From positions 1 to 64,000 of the forward strand of contig NZ_FOPM01000002.1 in NCBI RefSeq assembly GCF_900113485.1: a stretch of 64,000 bases of DNA, in the 5' to 3' direction. The notes under the pieces are model-generated. The model saw only the letters and a list, made by a program, of their open reading frames with translations. It was not told where the DNA came from and ran no database searches. The translations under genes were made by a program, and so were the position numbers. Origin of the DNA: Methylobacterium gossipiicola. GTDB taxonomy: Bacteria; Pseudomonadota; Alphaproteobacteria; Rhizobiales; Beijerinckiaceae. Positions 39,926-49,782 of the stretch are shown piece after piece (position 1 is the stretch's first letter; each line of letters begins with the position of its first letter).

Positions 39926-41317
39926 ATGCTTGGTCTGCCCCTGACCCGATTCGCGAAGAATCAAACGACGTCGGAGACGACGTCGGCCGCCGCCCCCGCT
40001 CCGGCGGACGATACCCTCCTGGTCCGTGCCGTGGAGCGCCTGATGGCGACCCAGGATCTGAACGCGACCGACCTTCCCGAAGGTCCCCTGAAGTCCGCCC
40101 TGGGCCAATTCCACGCGTCGAGCAGCCGGACCACCTTGCAGGCCCTCGGCAGCACGGCACGGGTGGCGCGCGAAGCCTCGGAGGCCGCGACCAACACCGG
40201 GTGGATGACCTACGACATCGGCGAAGTCGCCCGCGCGACCCAGACCATCGCGGGCGCGGCGGAAGAATTGGCGGCCTCCATCGCTGAAGTCGCCCAGACG
40301 TCCGATACGGTGGTGAAGGTGGCCGAAGACGCCCTGTCGGCGATGCAGCACTGTATCACGGATGGTGGCCAGGCGCGGAACGCCATGCAGGCGATCGAGG
40401 GTCGCACCGTCCAGATCTCCGACCGGGTGGTCGTGCTGGAGCGGGCCATCGCGCAGATCGAGGCCATGGCCACCGCCATCGCGGCCATATCCAGCCAGAC
40501 GAACCTGCTGGCACTCAACGCCACCATCGAGGCCGCCCGGGCCGGCGAGGCCGGACGCGGATTCTCCGTCGTCGCCGCCGAGGTGAAGTCCCTCTCGGCC
40601 CAGACAGCGAAGTCCACCGGAGAGATCCGCACGCTCCTCAACACGCTGACCGTCGAGATGGGCTCCATCGCGCAGGCGGTGAGCGAGAGCCGCAGCGCCG
40701 TCGCCACGGGCCGGAGCATCGTCGAGGGCCTGGAGACCCGGGTGGCCCAGGCCAACGACCGGATCGGCAAGGCGACGGACCTCAACCACGCCATCGCCCA
40801 TATGCTCGGCCAGCAGCGCAGCGCCACGGCCGAAATCTCGACGACCGTCCAGGGCATCGCCGGCAAGGCCGCGAAGACGCACGAAGAGATCGCGCAGATC
40901 ACGGACCGTCTCGTGAAAGCCGAAACCGTGGGGCAGAAAGCCCTGGCGAACGGCCCCCGGGATCAATCCACCTACGCCATCGTACGGCTGCCGGCCGATA
41001 TTGGCTCCTGGAAGCGCAAGCTCGCCCGTGTCCTCGTCGGCCTCGCCGAGCCGGATCGCAATCTCGCCAAGCTGCCCTGGAACGACGGCGCGAGCCTCGC
41101 CGGATTGCTTCGCACGGGACCGCTCGGCAACCATCCGGCCCTGCCCGACCTGATCAGAGCCGAGGCCAAGGCCCTGGAATGCGCCGAGCGTATGATCGGC
41201 GCCCTGGCGACCCACAACTGGGATGTCGGAACCCCGGCCTACAAGGATGCCGCGGCGGCCATGAAGACGATGCTCGACACCGCCCGGATCATGCTCGGCG
41301 AGACGGCCTCGGCCTGA
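39926..41317 (+). CDS. Soluble methyl-accepting chemotaxis protein
   Basis: The 463-residue cytoplasmic receptor has no membrane helices. The signalling hairpin contains the near-invariant tip [33 protein letters not shown] (quoted here only as the family signature core NLLALNA), at about residues 188-220. The C-terminal 100 residues ([26 protein letters not shown]) resemble a CZB-type domain in spacing but lack the zinc-binding His and Cys pattern. Start MLGLPLTRF is preferred because AAAGGA precedes it and the longer frame adds nothing conserved. Confidence 0.9.
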   Translation: MLGLPLTRFAKNQTTSETTSAAAPAPADDTLLVRAVERLMATQDLNATDLPEGPLKSALGQFHASSSRTTLQALGSTARVAREASEAATNTGWMTYDIGEVARATQTIAGAAEELAASIAEVAQTSDTVVKVAEDALSAMQHCITDGGQARNAMQAIEGRTVQISDRVVVLERAIAQIEAMATAIAAISSQTNLLALNATIEAARAGEAGRGFSVVAAEVKSLSAQTAKSTGEIRTLLNTLTVEMGSIAQAVSESRSAVATGRSIVEGLETRVAQANDRIGKATDLNHAIAHMLGQQRSATAEISTTVQGIAGKAAKTHEEIAQITDRLVKAETVGQKALANGPRDQSTYAIVRLPADIGSWKRKLARVLVGLAEPDRNLAKLPWNDGASLAGLLRTGPLGNHPALPDLIRAEAKALECAERMIGALATHNWDVGTPAYKDAAAAMKTMLDTARIMLGETASA

Positions 41318-41321
41318 TCCG

Positions 41322-41346
41322 GCTTCCGCTCGCCCGAAGCGGAAAC
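41322..41346 (+). terminator. Possible terminator between convergent genes
   Basis: ttccgct and agcggaa (41324-41330 and 41338-41344) can pair around a seven-base loop just past the chemoreceptor stop. No T run follows, so this is weak. Confidence 0.3.
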
Positions 41347-41431
41347 CGAATCCCAAGTAAAGCCCGCACAGCGCCTGACCGTCGTCGAACTCCGCCCTTG
41401 CGGAGCCGGCGGCGTCGGCGGCGGCCCAGGA

Positions 41432-43504
41432 TCAGCGAATGGGATCGCGCTGGGCCATGGCCGTGGCGGAGCGCGATTTCTGCATGACGGCGTCGATCTG
41501 CTCGCGTTGACGCGCGAACTCGGCCAGCATCCGGCCGTCGAGTTCGCGCCCCCGGGGGACGCGGATCTTCATCGGATCGACGAAGTGGCCGTTGATGATC
41601 ACCTCGTAATGCAGGTGTGCACCCGTCGAGAGACCGGTGGACCCGACATAGCCGATCACCTGCCCCTGCCGGACCTTCACACCCGCCGCCATGCCACGGG
41701 CGAACCGCGACATATGATTGTAGGTCGTGACGTAGCCGTTGATGTGCTGGATCTCGACCCTCCGGCCATAACCGGAATCCCAGTCGGCCTTGATCACCGT
41801 GCCGTTGCCCGCCGCGACGATGGGGGTGCCGATGGGGTTCGACCAATCGACGCCCGTATGGAGCTTGGCGTAGCCGAGCACCGGGTGGCGCCGATAGCCG
41901 AAGCCTGACCGCATGATGCCGTCGGCGATGGGCTTGCGGATGAGGAACTTCTTGAGCGACCGGCCCTGCTCGTCGAGGTAATCGACGGTGCCGTCGTCGG
42001 GTGACTGGAAGCGGTACACCTTGCGCGGCTCGCCGCCGAGGTTGAGCGAGGCGTAGAGGAGTTCCGGCCGCTCGGTGTTGCCCTGCCCCGCCTCCTCGTC
42101 GAAGGTGTAGAAGACGTCGAGGGAGTCGCCCGGCGAGATGCGCCGCTGGAAATCCACGTCGTAGCCGAAGATCCGCACGAGATCCTCGACGGTGGTGCGG
42201 GGCAACTCGTGCCGGGCCGCCGTCTCGTAGAGGCTCTGGTACAGGCGGGGGCCGGAGCCGTCGTCCTCCTCGTCCTCGGAGGTCGCTTCGGTCTTGCCCG
42301 CGACCTTGGCCGAGGGCGCGCCCTCCGTCGGCGGCGCGACGGAGACGAAGGCGCCCCGGTCGTTGACGGCGGCGATGCCTTCGATGCCGCCCTCACCATA
42401 CAGGATTACACGCGTCACCTGCCTCGGATCGCCGGGCTTCGGCCCCGGGGCGATCTGGAGGCGGAATTGCTGCCCCTCGGTGAGTTCGGCGATGCGGGCA
42501 CGTCCGCCGAGGGCCGCGACGATGCCACGGACCTGCTCCTCGCTGGCCTGTCCCGTGGCGCGCAACACCGCATCGAGGGTCTCGCCACGCTTGAGGGCGA
42601 GGTCGCGCTCGTCGACGAGGGACACATCGCCGGCCCGCAAGCTCACCTTGGGCAGCTTCGTCACGTTCTCCGGGACCACGAGAACGTCGATGGACTGGAA
42701 CGGGCTGCCGCCGGCGGGTTGGGCCGCCCCGTCGAAATCCGGATTTGGGCCGCCGTGCTGCAGGGTGCGCGACAGCATGATCTGGGGCGCCACCGGCACG
42801 GCGCTGCGGCGGCCGGCCTCCGTAGCGAGGCGGCGCTCCTCCTCCACCTGCGCGGTGACGTCATCATCGGTGAGGGCGGGCGAACCGGCCTCGACGGGAA
42901 GCCCGACGAGGTCCTGCTTGACCACCGTCACCTCGCCGCCCGGCCCCTCCGTGATGCCGGGATCGGGTGCCCGCTCGGTCGGTTCGTCGGAGGTGAACTT
43001 CATGGGATCGAATTTGGGCATCTCGGCCGCGAACACGCCCGTGGTCATGGACAGGGCCGTGGAGACGCGGACGAAGGGCCGGACCTTGATGATCTCCCTG
43101 TCGGCCAACCGCACGGTCACGGGCGCGCGGAAACTCTGCTTGGCCGAGGCGATCATGAGGTTGCGCACGAGACGGTCGCCCTTGCGGGCAAGGGCGATGT
43201 CGTCGTCGCTCGGCGCCGGCTTGACCACCACGGCCGCCCGCTCGGGAATCGCCGCGAACGAGATGTCGCTCTGAAACGAGACGTGGATCGCCGCCCCGAT
43301 GAGGCCGGCGCCCGTCAAGCCCGTCAGGGTGCTGGCGCAGAGCCAGCGCAGGTTGACTTCGCGCCGATCGAAGCGGGGCGCGTCGGGACCGAGGAGGTCG
43401 AGGGGCGCCTCGATTCCCGTATGGGAACGCGGAGCGGCGCGCGAATCCTGGCGGCTGTCTTGCGCTGGGGCCGGATGACCGATCTTGAGGCGACCGCGCT
43501 TCAC
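41432..43504 (-). CDS. M23 family metalloendopeptidase (peptidoglycan hydrolase)
   Basis: The 690-residue membrane-anchored cell-wall protein has a short cytoplasmic N-terminus, one membrane helix (LCASTLTGLTGAGLIGAAIHV, about residues 52-72), a long periplasmic linker, and LysM/OapA-like regions. The C-terminal M23 (LytM) domain (about 555-660) has the zinc ligands in LHTGVDW and HLHYE. Both ligand motifs are intact, so it should be active on peptide cross-links. The start is GTG at 43504. Alphaproteobacterial relatives of this size act in growth or division. Confidence 0.92.
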   Translation of the reverse strand: MKRGRLKIGHPAPAQDSRQDSRAAPRSHTGIEAPLDLLGPDAPRFDRREVNLRWLCASTLTGLTGAGLIGAAIHVSFQSDISFAAIPERAAVVVKPAPSDDDIALARKGDRLVRNLMIASAKQSFRAPVTVRLADREIIKVRPFVRVSTALSMTTGVFAAEMPKFDPMKFTSDEPTERAPDPGITEGPGGEVTVVKQDLVGLPVEAGSPALTDDDVTAQVEEERRLATEAGRRSAVPVAPQIMLSRTLQHGGPNPDFDGAAQPAGGSPFQSIDVLVVPENVTKLPKVSLRAGDVSLVDERDLALKRGETLDAVLRATGQASEEQVRGIVAALGGRARIAELTEGQQFRLQIAPGPKPGDPRQVTRVILYGEGGIEGIAAVNDRGAFVSVAPPTEGAPSAKVAGKTEATSEDEEDDGSGPRLYQSLYETAARHELPRTTVEDLVRIFGYDVDFQRRISPGDSLDVFYTFDEEAGQGNTERPELLYASLNLGGEPRKVYRFQSPDDGTVDYLDEQGRSLKKFLIRKPIADGIMRSGFGYRRHPVLGYAKLHTGVDWSNPIGTPIVAAGNGTVIKADWDSGYGRRVEIQHINGYVTTYNHMSRFARGMAAGVKVRQGQVIGYVGSTGLSTGAHLHYEVIINGHFVDPMKIRVPRGRELDGRMLAEFARQREQIDAVMQKSRSATAMAQRDPIR

Positions 43505-43591
43505 GAAGACCCCTTGGCGACACGGGCGGGTGGGAAAGCCCCTCCCCCGCCGGATCTAGGCTCTCGAAGGTCAGCGTGTCGAGAGTGAGGC

Positions 43592-43614
43592 GGGGCGCGC
43601 ATCGGGCGCGCCCC
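43592..43614 (-). terminator. Hairpin after paoC
   Basis: ggggcgcgc and gcgcgcccc form a 9-bp stem 12 bases past the paoC stop. A second hairpin (ctctcga...tcgagag, 43561-43585) follows. There is no clear U tract; together they likely end the paoABC transcript. Confidence 0.5.
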
Positions 43615-43625
43615 ACGGGATTCGC

Positions 43626-45845
43626 TCAGGCCGCGTCGGGCATGCGGTCCAAGAGCTTGTCGAGGGTGATGGGATAGTCCCGCACCCGGATGCCCGTGGC
43701 ATTGTAGACCGCGTTCGCCACGGCCGCGCCGACGCCGCAGATGCCGAGTTCGCCCACCCCCTTGGCCTTCATCGGCGACGACATGGGATCGACCTCGTCG
43801 AGGAAGATCACCTCCTGATGCGGAATGTCGGCATGGACCGGCACCTCGTAGCCGGCGAGATCGTGGTTGACGAAGAAGCCGCGCTTCGTGTCCACGGCGA
43901 GTTCCTCCATCAGGGCGCCGCCCACCCCCATGGTCATCCCGCCGATAACCTGGCTGCGGGCCGATTTCGGGTTGAGGATGCGCCCGGCGGCGCAGACCGC
44001 CAGCATGCGGCGGACCCGGATCTCGGCCGTGTGCATATCGACGCCGACCTCCACGAAGTGGCCCGCGAAGGTGGATTGCTGCTTCTGCTTCGAGATGTCG
44101 CCGTACTCGATGAAATCCTCGCCCGTGAGGTCGCCGTCCGTCGCGGCCTCGGCCAGGGGCATCGCCCGATTGCCGGACCGGACTTCGCCCTCGGCGAACA
44201 CCGCGTCCGCCGAGTTGACGCCGAGCTTCTGCGCCACGGCCTCGCGCAGCTTCACGCAGGCCGCGTAGACGCCCGCCGTGGAATTGTTGGCGCCCCATTG
44301 GCCGCCGGACCCGGCCGAGGCGGGGAAGTCGGAATCGCCGAGCCGCACCACGACCCGTTCCAGGGGCAGGCCCATCATTTCGGCCGCCGTCTGGGCTATG
44401 ATGGTGTAGCTGCCGGTGCCGATATCGGTCATGTCCGTCTCGACGGTCACGACGCCCTTGGCGTCGAGGCGGACGCGGGCGCCCGACTTCGTCAGCATGT
44501 TGTTGCGAAACCCCGCCGCCATGCCGATCCCGATGAGCCAATGCCCGTCCCGGACCTGTCCGGGTTTCGGATTGCGCTTGCCCCAACCGAATCGCTCGGC
44601 CCCCTGTTCGAGACATCCGACGAGGTTGCGGTGAGAGAACGGGCGGTCGGGATGCCCCGGATCGACCTGGGTGTCGTTGCGGATGCGGAACGCCACGGGA
44701 TCGAGGCCGAGCCGTTCCGCCATTTCGTCCATGGCGATCTCGAGGGCCATCAGGCCCGGCGCCTCGCCCGGCGCCCGCATGGCGTTGCCTTCGGGCAGAT
44801 CGAGATGGGCGAGCTTTAGGGCGGTGAGGCGGTTCGCCCCGGCATAGAGGAGCTTCGTCTGATCGACGGCGGTCTCGGGCCGTCCGTCCGGTAGGTTGCC
44901 GGACGTGCTCTCATGCGCGATGGCGGTGATCTGTCCGTCCTTCGTCGCACCGATGCGGATGCGCTGGATCGTGGCGGGCCGGTGGGTGGTGTTGTTGGCG
45001 ATCAGGGGCCGCGTCAGCGCCACCTTGACGGGACGCCCCGCCGCCTTGGCGCCCAGCGCGGCGAGAATCGCGTCGGAGCGCACGAACAGCTTTCCGCCGA
45101 ACCCACCGCCGATATAGGGCGAATCGATCCGCACGTTCTCGGGCTTGATCCCGAGGATCTTGGCGACGCTGCCCTTGCCCCAGGCGATCATCTGGTTGGA
45201 GGTCCAGAGGGTCAGCTTGTCGCCGTCCCAGGCGGCGATGGAGGCGTGCGGCTCCATCATCGCGTGGCTCTCGTCGGGCGTCGTGAAGGTTTCGTCGAAC
45301 TGGACCGGTGCCTCGGCGAAGGCCTTCTCGAAATCGCCCACCCGATCCTCGGCGCCGCTGCCGCTGCCCTCGCCGCTGCCGCCCTCGACGGGCTTGGCGG
45401 ATTTGGCCGCGACGTCGAGGTCGAAGGCGCCCGGCTCGGCGGCGTAATCGGCCCGGATGAGGAAGGCGGCGGCGCGCGCCTGCTCGAAGGTCTCGGCGAC
45501 CACGAGGGCGATGGCCTGATGGTAGTGCTGGATCTCCGCCCCACCGAACAGGTTCGCGGTGTTCATCCGTCCAAGGCCGAGTTTTGGCGTGTCGAGGGTG
45601 CTGACGATGGCGATCACGCCGGGCGCCCTGCGTGCAGTCGCGGTGTTCAGGGCGCGCAGGCGTCCCTTCCCGATCCCGGCGCCGAGGACATAGCCGTAAG
45701 CTTGGTTCGGCGCGACGTCGTGGCGCTCGTAGGCATAGGGCGCGGTGCCGGTGGTCTTGTAGGGGCCGTCGATGCGATCGGTGGGCTTGCCGACGACCTT
45801 GAGCTGGTCGATGGGGTTCTGGCCCGCGGGCGTGTCGAACTTCAT
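43626..45845 (-). CDS. paoC: Aldehyde oxidoreductase molybdenum-binding subunit PaoC
   Basis: Large subunit of the periplasmic xanthine-oxidase-family aldehyde oxidase, 739 residues. Aldehydes are oxidised to acids at a molybdenum cofactor. Molybdopterin contacts are in SPYIGGGFGGKLF and the catalytic Glu is in KGVGELGICGVG near the C-terminus. It is the last gene of paoA-paoB-paoC, three bases after paoB. It has no signal of its own, in keeping with export of the folded complex through the PaoA Tat signal. The maturation chaperone PaoD is not encoded next to it. Confidence 0.94.
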   Translation of the reverse strand: MKFDTPAGQNPIDQLKVVGKPTDRIDGPYKTTGTAPYAYERHDVAPNQAYGYVLGAGIGKGRLRALNTATARRAPGVIAIVSTLDTPKLGLGRMNTANLFGGAEIQHYHQAIALVVAETFEQARAAAFLIRADYAAEPGAFDLDVAAKSAKPVEGGSGEGSGSGAEDRVGDFEKAFAEAPVQFDETFTTPDESHAMMEPHASIAAWDGDKLTLWTSNQMIAWGKGSVAKILGIKPENVRIDSPYIGGGFGGKLFVRSDAILAALGAKAAGRPVKVALTRPLIANNTTHRPATIQRIRIGATKDGQITAIAHESTSGNLPDGRPETAVDQTKLLYAGANRLTALKLAHLDLPEGNAMRAPGEAPGLMALEIAMDEMAERLGLDPVAFRIRNDTQVDPGHPDRPFSHRNLVGCLEQGAERFGWGKRNPKPGQVRDGHWLIGIGMAAGFRNNMLTKSGARVRLDAKGVVTVETDMTDIGTGSYTIIAQTAAEMMGLPLERVVVRLGDSDFPASAGSGGQWGANNSTAGVYAACVKLREAVAQKLGVNSADAVFAEGEVRSGNRAMPLAEAATDGDLTGEDFIEYGDISKQKQQSTFAGHFVEVGVDMHTAEIRVRRMLAVCAAGRILNPKSARSQVIGGMTMGVGGALMEELAVDTKRGFFVNHDLAGYEVPVHADIPHQEVIFLDEVDPMSSPMKAKGVGELGICGVGAAVANAVYNATGIRVRDYPITLDKLLDRMPDAA

Positions 45846-45848
45846 GGC

Positions 45849-46799
45849 TCAAGCCCTCGCTTCGATGAGCGCCGCGCCGAGCGTGCGCTCGGCCAGCTTG
45901 ATCTTGTAGGCGTTGTCGTGGGTCGGCTTGGCACCGGCCAGGAGCTGCTCCGTCGTCGCGCGGGCGCCCTTCGGCAGGACGCCCTCGGCGGCTTCGACCC
46001 GCCAGGGCTTGGGGGCGATGCCCCCGAGGGCGACCCGGCCCGACCCATCGGGCTGGATCACCGCCGCTACCGAGACGAGGGCATAGGCGTAGGACGCCCG
46101 GTCGCGGACCTTGCGGTAGATGTGCTTGCCGCCCAGCGGTTTGGGCAGGGTGACGGCGGTGATGAGCTCGCCGGGCTTCAAAGTCGTGTCGATTTCCGGC
46201 CTGTCGCCGGGCAGGCGATGGAACTCGGCCATGGGGATGCGGCGGGCATTGCCCCTGGCATCCACGGTCTCGACGGTGGCGTCGAGGACGCGCATGGCCA
46301 CCGCCATGTCGCCCGGATGGGTGGCGATGCAGGCCTCGCTCGCCCCGATGATCGCGAGGGTGCGCGAGACCCCCGCGAGGGCGCCGCAACCCGAGCCGGG
46401 CTGGCGTTTGTTGCAGGGTTGGGCGGTGTCGTAGAAATACGGGCAGCGCGTCCGCTGGAGCAGATTCCCGGCGGTCGTCGCCTTGTTGCGCAACTGCCCC
46501 GAGGCGCCGGCCAGCAACGCCCGGCTGAGCACCGCGTAATCCTTGCGCACCCGCGCATCGGCGGCGAGATCGGTGTTGCGCACCAGGGCACCGACGCGCA
46601 GGCCGCCTTCCGGCGTCGCCTCGATCTTATCCAGCCCCAAGCCGTTCACGTCGACGAGGTGGGTCGGCGTCTCGATCTGCAGCTTCATGAGGTCGAGGAG
46701 GTTGGTGCCGCCCGCGATGAACTTGGCGTTCGGCTTGCCCGACAGGGCCTGGGCTGCTTGCGCCGGCGTGCTCGGACGCTCGTAGGTGAAGGATTTCAT
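45849..46799 (-). CDS. paoB: Aldehyde oxidoreductase FAD-binding subunit PaoB
   Basis: The 316-residue FAD subunit has the PP-loop-like [20 protein letters not shown] segment near residue 25 and [15 protein letters not shown]. The Cys set in TRCPYFYD...[14 protein letters not shown] marks the extra [4Fe-4S] cluster known from E. coli PaoB and absent from ordinary xanthine dehydrogenase FAD subunits. It starts within the paoA stop codon (ATGA overlap). Confidence 0.93.
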   Translation of the reverse strand: MKSFTYERPSTPAQAAQALSGKPNAKFIAGGTNLLDLMKLQIETPTHLVDVNGLGLDKIEATPEGGLRVGALVRNTDLAADARVRKDYAVLSRALLAGASGQLRNKATTAGNLLQRTRCPYFYDTAQPCNKRQPGSGCGALAGVSRTLAIIGASEACIATHPGDMAVAMRVLDATVETVDARGNARRIPMAEFHRLPGDRPEIDTTLKPGELITAVTLPKPLGGKHIYRKVRDRASYAYALVSVAAVIQPDGSGRVALGGIAPKPWRVEAAEGVLPKGARATTEQLLAGAKPTHDNAYKIKLAERTLGAALIEARA

Positions 46800-47431
46800 G
46801 CGGGCCTCCCGGCAACGTCTGTCATCGCCTCGACGATGTTGGAATAGGCACCGCAGCGGCAGATGTTGCCGCTCATGCGCTCGCGGATCTCGGATTCGCT
46901 CACCTGCATCGGCGCGTTGAGGTCGGCCGTGACGTGGCTGGGGATGCCGGCCTTGATCTCGGCCAGCACGGCGACGCCCGAGCAGATCTGGCCCGGCGTG
47001 CAGTAGCCGCACTGATAGCCGTCATGGGCGATGAAGGCGGCCTGCATCGGGTGAAGGTTGCCGGGCTGCCCCAGCCCCTCGATGGTGACGATCTCGGAAC
47101 CCTGGTGCATGACTGCGAGGGTGAGGCAGGCATTGATGCGCCGTCCGTCGACGATCATGGTGCAGGCGCCGCATTGGCCGTGGTCGCAACCCTTCTTCGA
47201 GCCCGTCAGGTGCAGGTGCTCGCGGGCCGCGTCGAGGAGGCTGGTGCGGGTATCGAGTTCGAGCTCGCGGCGTTCGCCGTTGATCGTAAAAGCGACCTTG
47301 GCGAGAACCGGTTGATCCATGGGGTCTTGCTCCGCGTGGGCTCCCCGGGGGAGCGTGGTGAGGGCGCCGGCCGCCGTCGCTCCCACAACCAATTCACGTC
47401 GGCTCAATTCGAAGTCTCTTGGACTCGTCAT
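46796..47431 (-). CDS. paoA: Aldehyde oxidoreductase iron-sulfur subunit PaoA, Tat-exported
   Basis: The 211-residue subunit has a twin-arginine signal ([19 protein letters not shown]) and two [2Fe-2S] domains: the ferredoxin-like cluster in [11 protein letters not shown] plus the downstream Cys, and the helical cluster in QCGYCTPGQ...CRCGAY. It carries electrons from PaoC and exports the complex. It is the first gene of paoABC, and its promoter must lie in 47432-47757. Confidence 0.95.
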   Translation of the reverse strand: MTSPRDFELSRRELVVGATAAGALTTLPRGAHAEQDPMDQPVLAKVAFTINGERRELELDTRTSLLDAAREHLHLTGSKKGCDHGQCGACTMIVDGRRINACLTLAVMHQGSEIVTIEGLGQPGNLHPMQAAFIAHDGYQCGYCTPGQICSGVAVLAEIKAGIPSHVTADLNAPMQVSESEIRERMSGNICRCGAYSNIVEAMTDVAGRPA

Positions 47432-47757
47432 GGGGTTTTCGAACCTGTCGATGGGTTGGGCACGCCTGGGCGAACATCGCGCTGCCCCGGGCGGCGGCGA
47501 TTTGAAGTCTGGATATCCTCCAAACTAGGGTCCGATCGCGCAAGGATCAGGGGCGGCTCCGGGAAAAGCCGGCGTATTCCTGCCGCACGTCCCGACGGGC
47601 TCGACACATGGCCACGAATGCCCGTCTCACCCGCGTCTGCCTCGCCAATCCGGCCCTGACCGCCCCCCGTGCGACACCGCACCGAAAGGCACGGGCCGCC
47701 GAACCCTCCGTGGCCGGGTTCGTTGAACCCCGTCGTCCCTCGGTCAGGAGAATACAC
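47432..47757. other. 326-base divergent intergenic region between paoA and a secreted-protein gene
   Basis: Holds both upstream regions. An open frame continuous with the secreted protein begins at 47608, but codons before 47758 look non-coding. A small inverted repeat gggttc-gtt-gaaccc lies at 47716-47730, about 28 bases before the plus-strand start. No regulator-binding motif is recognised. Confidence 0.5.
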
Positions 47758-48021
47758 GTGCCGTCGAAAGTCCTTCCGATCTGCTCCGTCGCCTTCACCC
47801 TCGCGGTGTCCGGCCTCGCCCTTGCCCAATCCCCCATGGAGACCGGAACGGGCGGGGACGTCACGTCCACGACGCGGGCGCGCAACACCACGGCCGTGGG
47901 ACAGACCAAGCCCCCGGGTGCCGCGGCCGGTGGGGAGGTCAGCCGCGACGCGGATCGGCGCACACCCCAACAGAAGAAGGACAACGAAATCTCGAAGGGC
48001 ATCTGCATCGGCTGCAACTGA
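47758..48021 (+). CDS. Small secreted protein with C-terminal CxxC
   Basis: The 87-residue product starts at GTG with AGGAG eight bases upstream. A signal peptide (VLPICSVAFTLAVSGLALAQS, cut probably after ALA) is followed by a low-complexity Gly/Thr/Ala region and a charged end (RRTPQQKKDNEISKG) closing with the Cys pair of GICIGCN. A CxxC so near the C-terminus suggests metal or haem contact or a disulfide; the function is unknown. It is transcribed away from paoABC. Confidence 0.7.
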   Translation: MPSKVLPICSVAFTLAVSGLALAQSPMETGTGGDVTSTTRARNTTAVGQTKPPGAAAGGEVSRDADRRTPQQKKDNEISKGICIGCN

Positions 48022-48231
48022 TCCCAACGACGAGGGTGTCCGGTCTTCGATCGCCGGCCCAGTTCCTTCTCGACCGACGCCCCCTTCGACATCGACCGGG
48101 GCGGGAATGAACGATTCTTGCGATTTCTATCTTAGATCAACGACAGCTTTCGTCTTTGGGTATCCACGACCACGAAGCGAGCCACAGACATGAAATTTCC
48201 AGACGACTGATTGATCGGACCCCCATCATCC

Positions 48232-48966
48232 ATGACATCGCCCTTCGACCAGTCCGGCTTGAAGAACACCCTGCTGGCCAATCTGCCGCCTGACCTGTTC
48301 GCACGGCTCGCTCCCCACCTCTCCGGGGTCTCCCTCGAACAGGAGCAGGTGATCGAGCGACCGAACGCCGCGATTGCGCAGGTGTGCTTTCCCGGCCCCG
48401 GTCTGATTTCCGTGATCGCTCGAACGCCCGGGGGCGCCCGCCTGGAAACGGGCTTGATCGGTCCGGAGGGCATGACGGGGGTCCCCCTGCTCTACGGCCT
48501 CGACAGCACTCCGCACGAATCCTTCGTGCAGATTCCGTGCAGGGTCCTTCGGATCGCGGCGACGGATTTTCGCGAGGCGGTGGAGTCGAACCACGCCCTG
48601 CACCTCTACTTCCTGCGATACGCCCACGTCTTCTCGATCCAGGTCGCCCAAACGGCGCTTTGCAACGGCCGCTTCACCATCGAGCAGCGCCTCGCCCGGT
48701 GGCTGCTCATGTGCCACGACCGCGTCGACCGGGAGGATATCGCCCTCACGCACGAGTTCCTGTCGCTCATGCTCGGGGTTCGGCGCGCGGGTGTGACGAC
48801 GGCCCTGCGCGACCTCGTGACCCTCGGAGCCCTGGTGATCCACCGGGGCATCATCGTCATCCGCGATCGGAGACGCCTTCTCGAAGCTTCGGCAGAGGCG
48901 TATGGCGTCCCCGAGGCGCAGTATGCCGCCCTGATGCCCACGCGATCCGCCGGATTCGCGGCCTGA
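48232..48966 (+). CDS. Crp/Fnr family transcriptional regulator
   Basis: The 244-residue protein has an N-terminal cyclic-nucleotide-type beta roll (about residues 20-140, LIGPEGMTGVPLLYGLDS) that lacks the Arg-Glu phosphate-binding signature. A dimer helix and a C-terminal winged helix follow (HEFLSLMLGVRRAGVTTALRDL). It has no FNR-type Cys cluster, so it probably responds to neither oxygen via Fe-S nor cAMP. Such degenerate Crp proteins are abundant in Methylobacterium and Bradyrhizobium. ATG at 48232 is chosen over an upstream TTG. Confidence 0.88.
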   Translation: MTSPFDQSGLKNTLLANLPPDLFARLAPHLSGVSLEQEQVIERPNAAIAQVCFPGPGLISVIARTPGGARLETGLIGPEGMTGVPLLYGLDSTPHESFVQIPCRVLRIAATDFREAVESNHALHLYFLRYAHVFSIQVAQTALCNGRFTIEQRLARWLLMCHDRVDREDIALTHEFLSLMLGVRRAGVTTALRDLVTLGALVIHRGIIVIRDRRRLLEASAEAYGVPEAQYAALMPTRSAGFAA

Positions 48967-49053
48967 CGCGGATCGATCCGGGGCGGTGCCTTCCCCGGCC
49001 GAGGCGACGAGGCCACGAAGGCCCACGTGGAGCCAGGAGGGCACGGCAGTGCG

Positions 49054-49773
49054 ATGAGAAGCGACGACGCCCGGACACGATCCGGGCAGTGGACGCGCCG
49101 GGGCGTTCTCGTCGCCGCCTGCAGTGCCCTCGCGTCCAGTGCCGAGGACGAGGCGCCGCGCAATCGACGCCTGGCCGGCGCGCACCTCGCCCGACGCCTG
49201 CCGGAGATCCGCGCCGCCCTCGATGCGGCAAAGCCCGGCTTCGCATTCGTGGCCGGCAACTCGCACGCGGAACTGTTGGGGGATGCCCTGGCGCGGCGGA
49301 TACCCGTGGTCAACGGCGGCATCGGCGGCGCGTCGGCGCGGCTCTATGCCCGGCAAGTCGACGCCCTCCGCTTCCGGGTCCCGGCCGGAGTGGCGGTGCT
49401 GATGCTCGGAACGAACGATGTCCTGCGCCGGGCCGCCCCACGGTCGGCGGTGACCCTCGCGGGGTTCGAGGCGGCCGCGACGCGCATCCTCGGATGGCTG
49501 CGGGCCGATGCCGAAACGGTTCTCGTCGCGGCCGTGCCGCCCCTCGGCCCGGAGGCGGAGGCGGAACGCGATCCCCTGGCGGTGGCCGCGTACAGCACGG
49601 CCCTCCGGCATCTGTGCGAGCGCACCGGATGCGAGTTCTTCGATCCGTTCGCAGAGTTTCGCGATGGCGGGCCGGGCCTCACCACCCGGGCCGCGCCCCC
49701 GGACGGGGTACATCTGCGCGACTACGACGGGCTGGCGGCCAGCCTCGTCACGCGCTTGGGCGGGCGCGGCTGA
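49054..49773 (+). CDS. SGNH/GDSL-type hydrolase, exported
   Basis: The product is about 239 residues with an RR-containing signal (WTRRGVLVAACSALASS). SGNH blocks are in order: block I reads AGNSHAELLG, keeping the Ser nucleophile but with Asn for the usual Asp. Block II is NGGIGGASA, block III is GTNDVL, and block V is DGVHL with the catalytic Asp and His. It is probably an esterase or acyl-hydrolase on surface polymers; the substrate is unknown. An alternative GTG start at 49027 has a better-placed GAAGG. It is a single gene after the Crp regulator. Confidence 0.82.
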   Translation: MRSDDARTRSGQWTRRGVLVAACSALASSAEDEAPRNRRLAGAHLARRLPEIRAALDAAKPGFAFVAGNSHAELLGDALARRIPVVNGGIGGASARLYARQVDALRFRVPAGVAVLMLGTNDVLRRAAPRSAVTLAGFEAAATRILGWLRADAETVLVAAVPPLGPEAEAERDPLAVAAYSTALRHLCERTGCEFFDPFAEFRDGGPGLTTRAAPPDGVHLRDYDGLAASLVTRLGGRG

Positions 49774-49782
49774 TCCGCCCGA

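Noticed and set aside
42209..43588. Plus-strand open frame opposite the M23 peptidase
   Set aside because: No domain, wrong composition, antisense to an intact peptidase.
48118..48160. Possible EcfG-type promoter (ggaat...) before the Crp regulator
   Set aside because: No CGTT at the required spacing.
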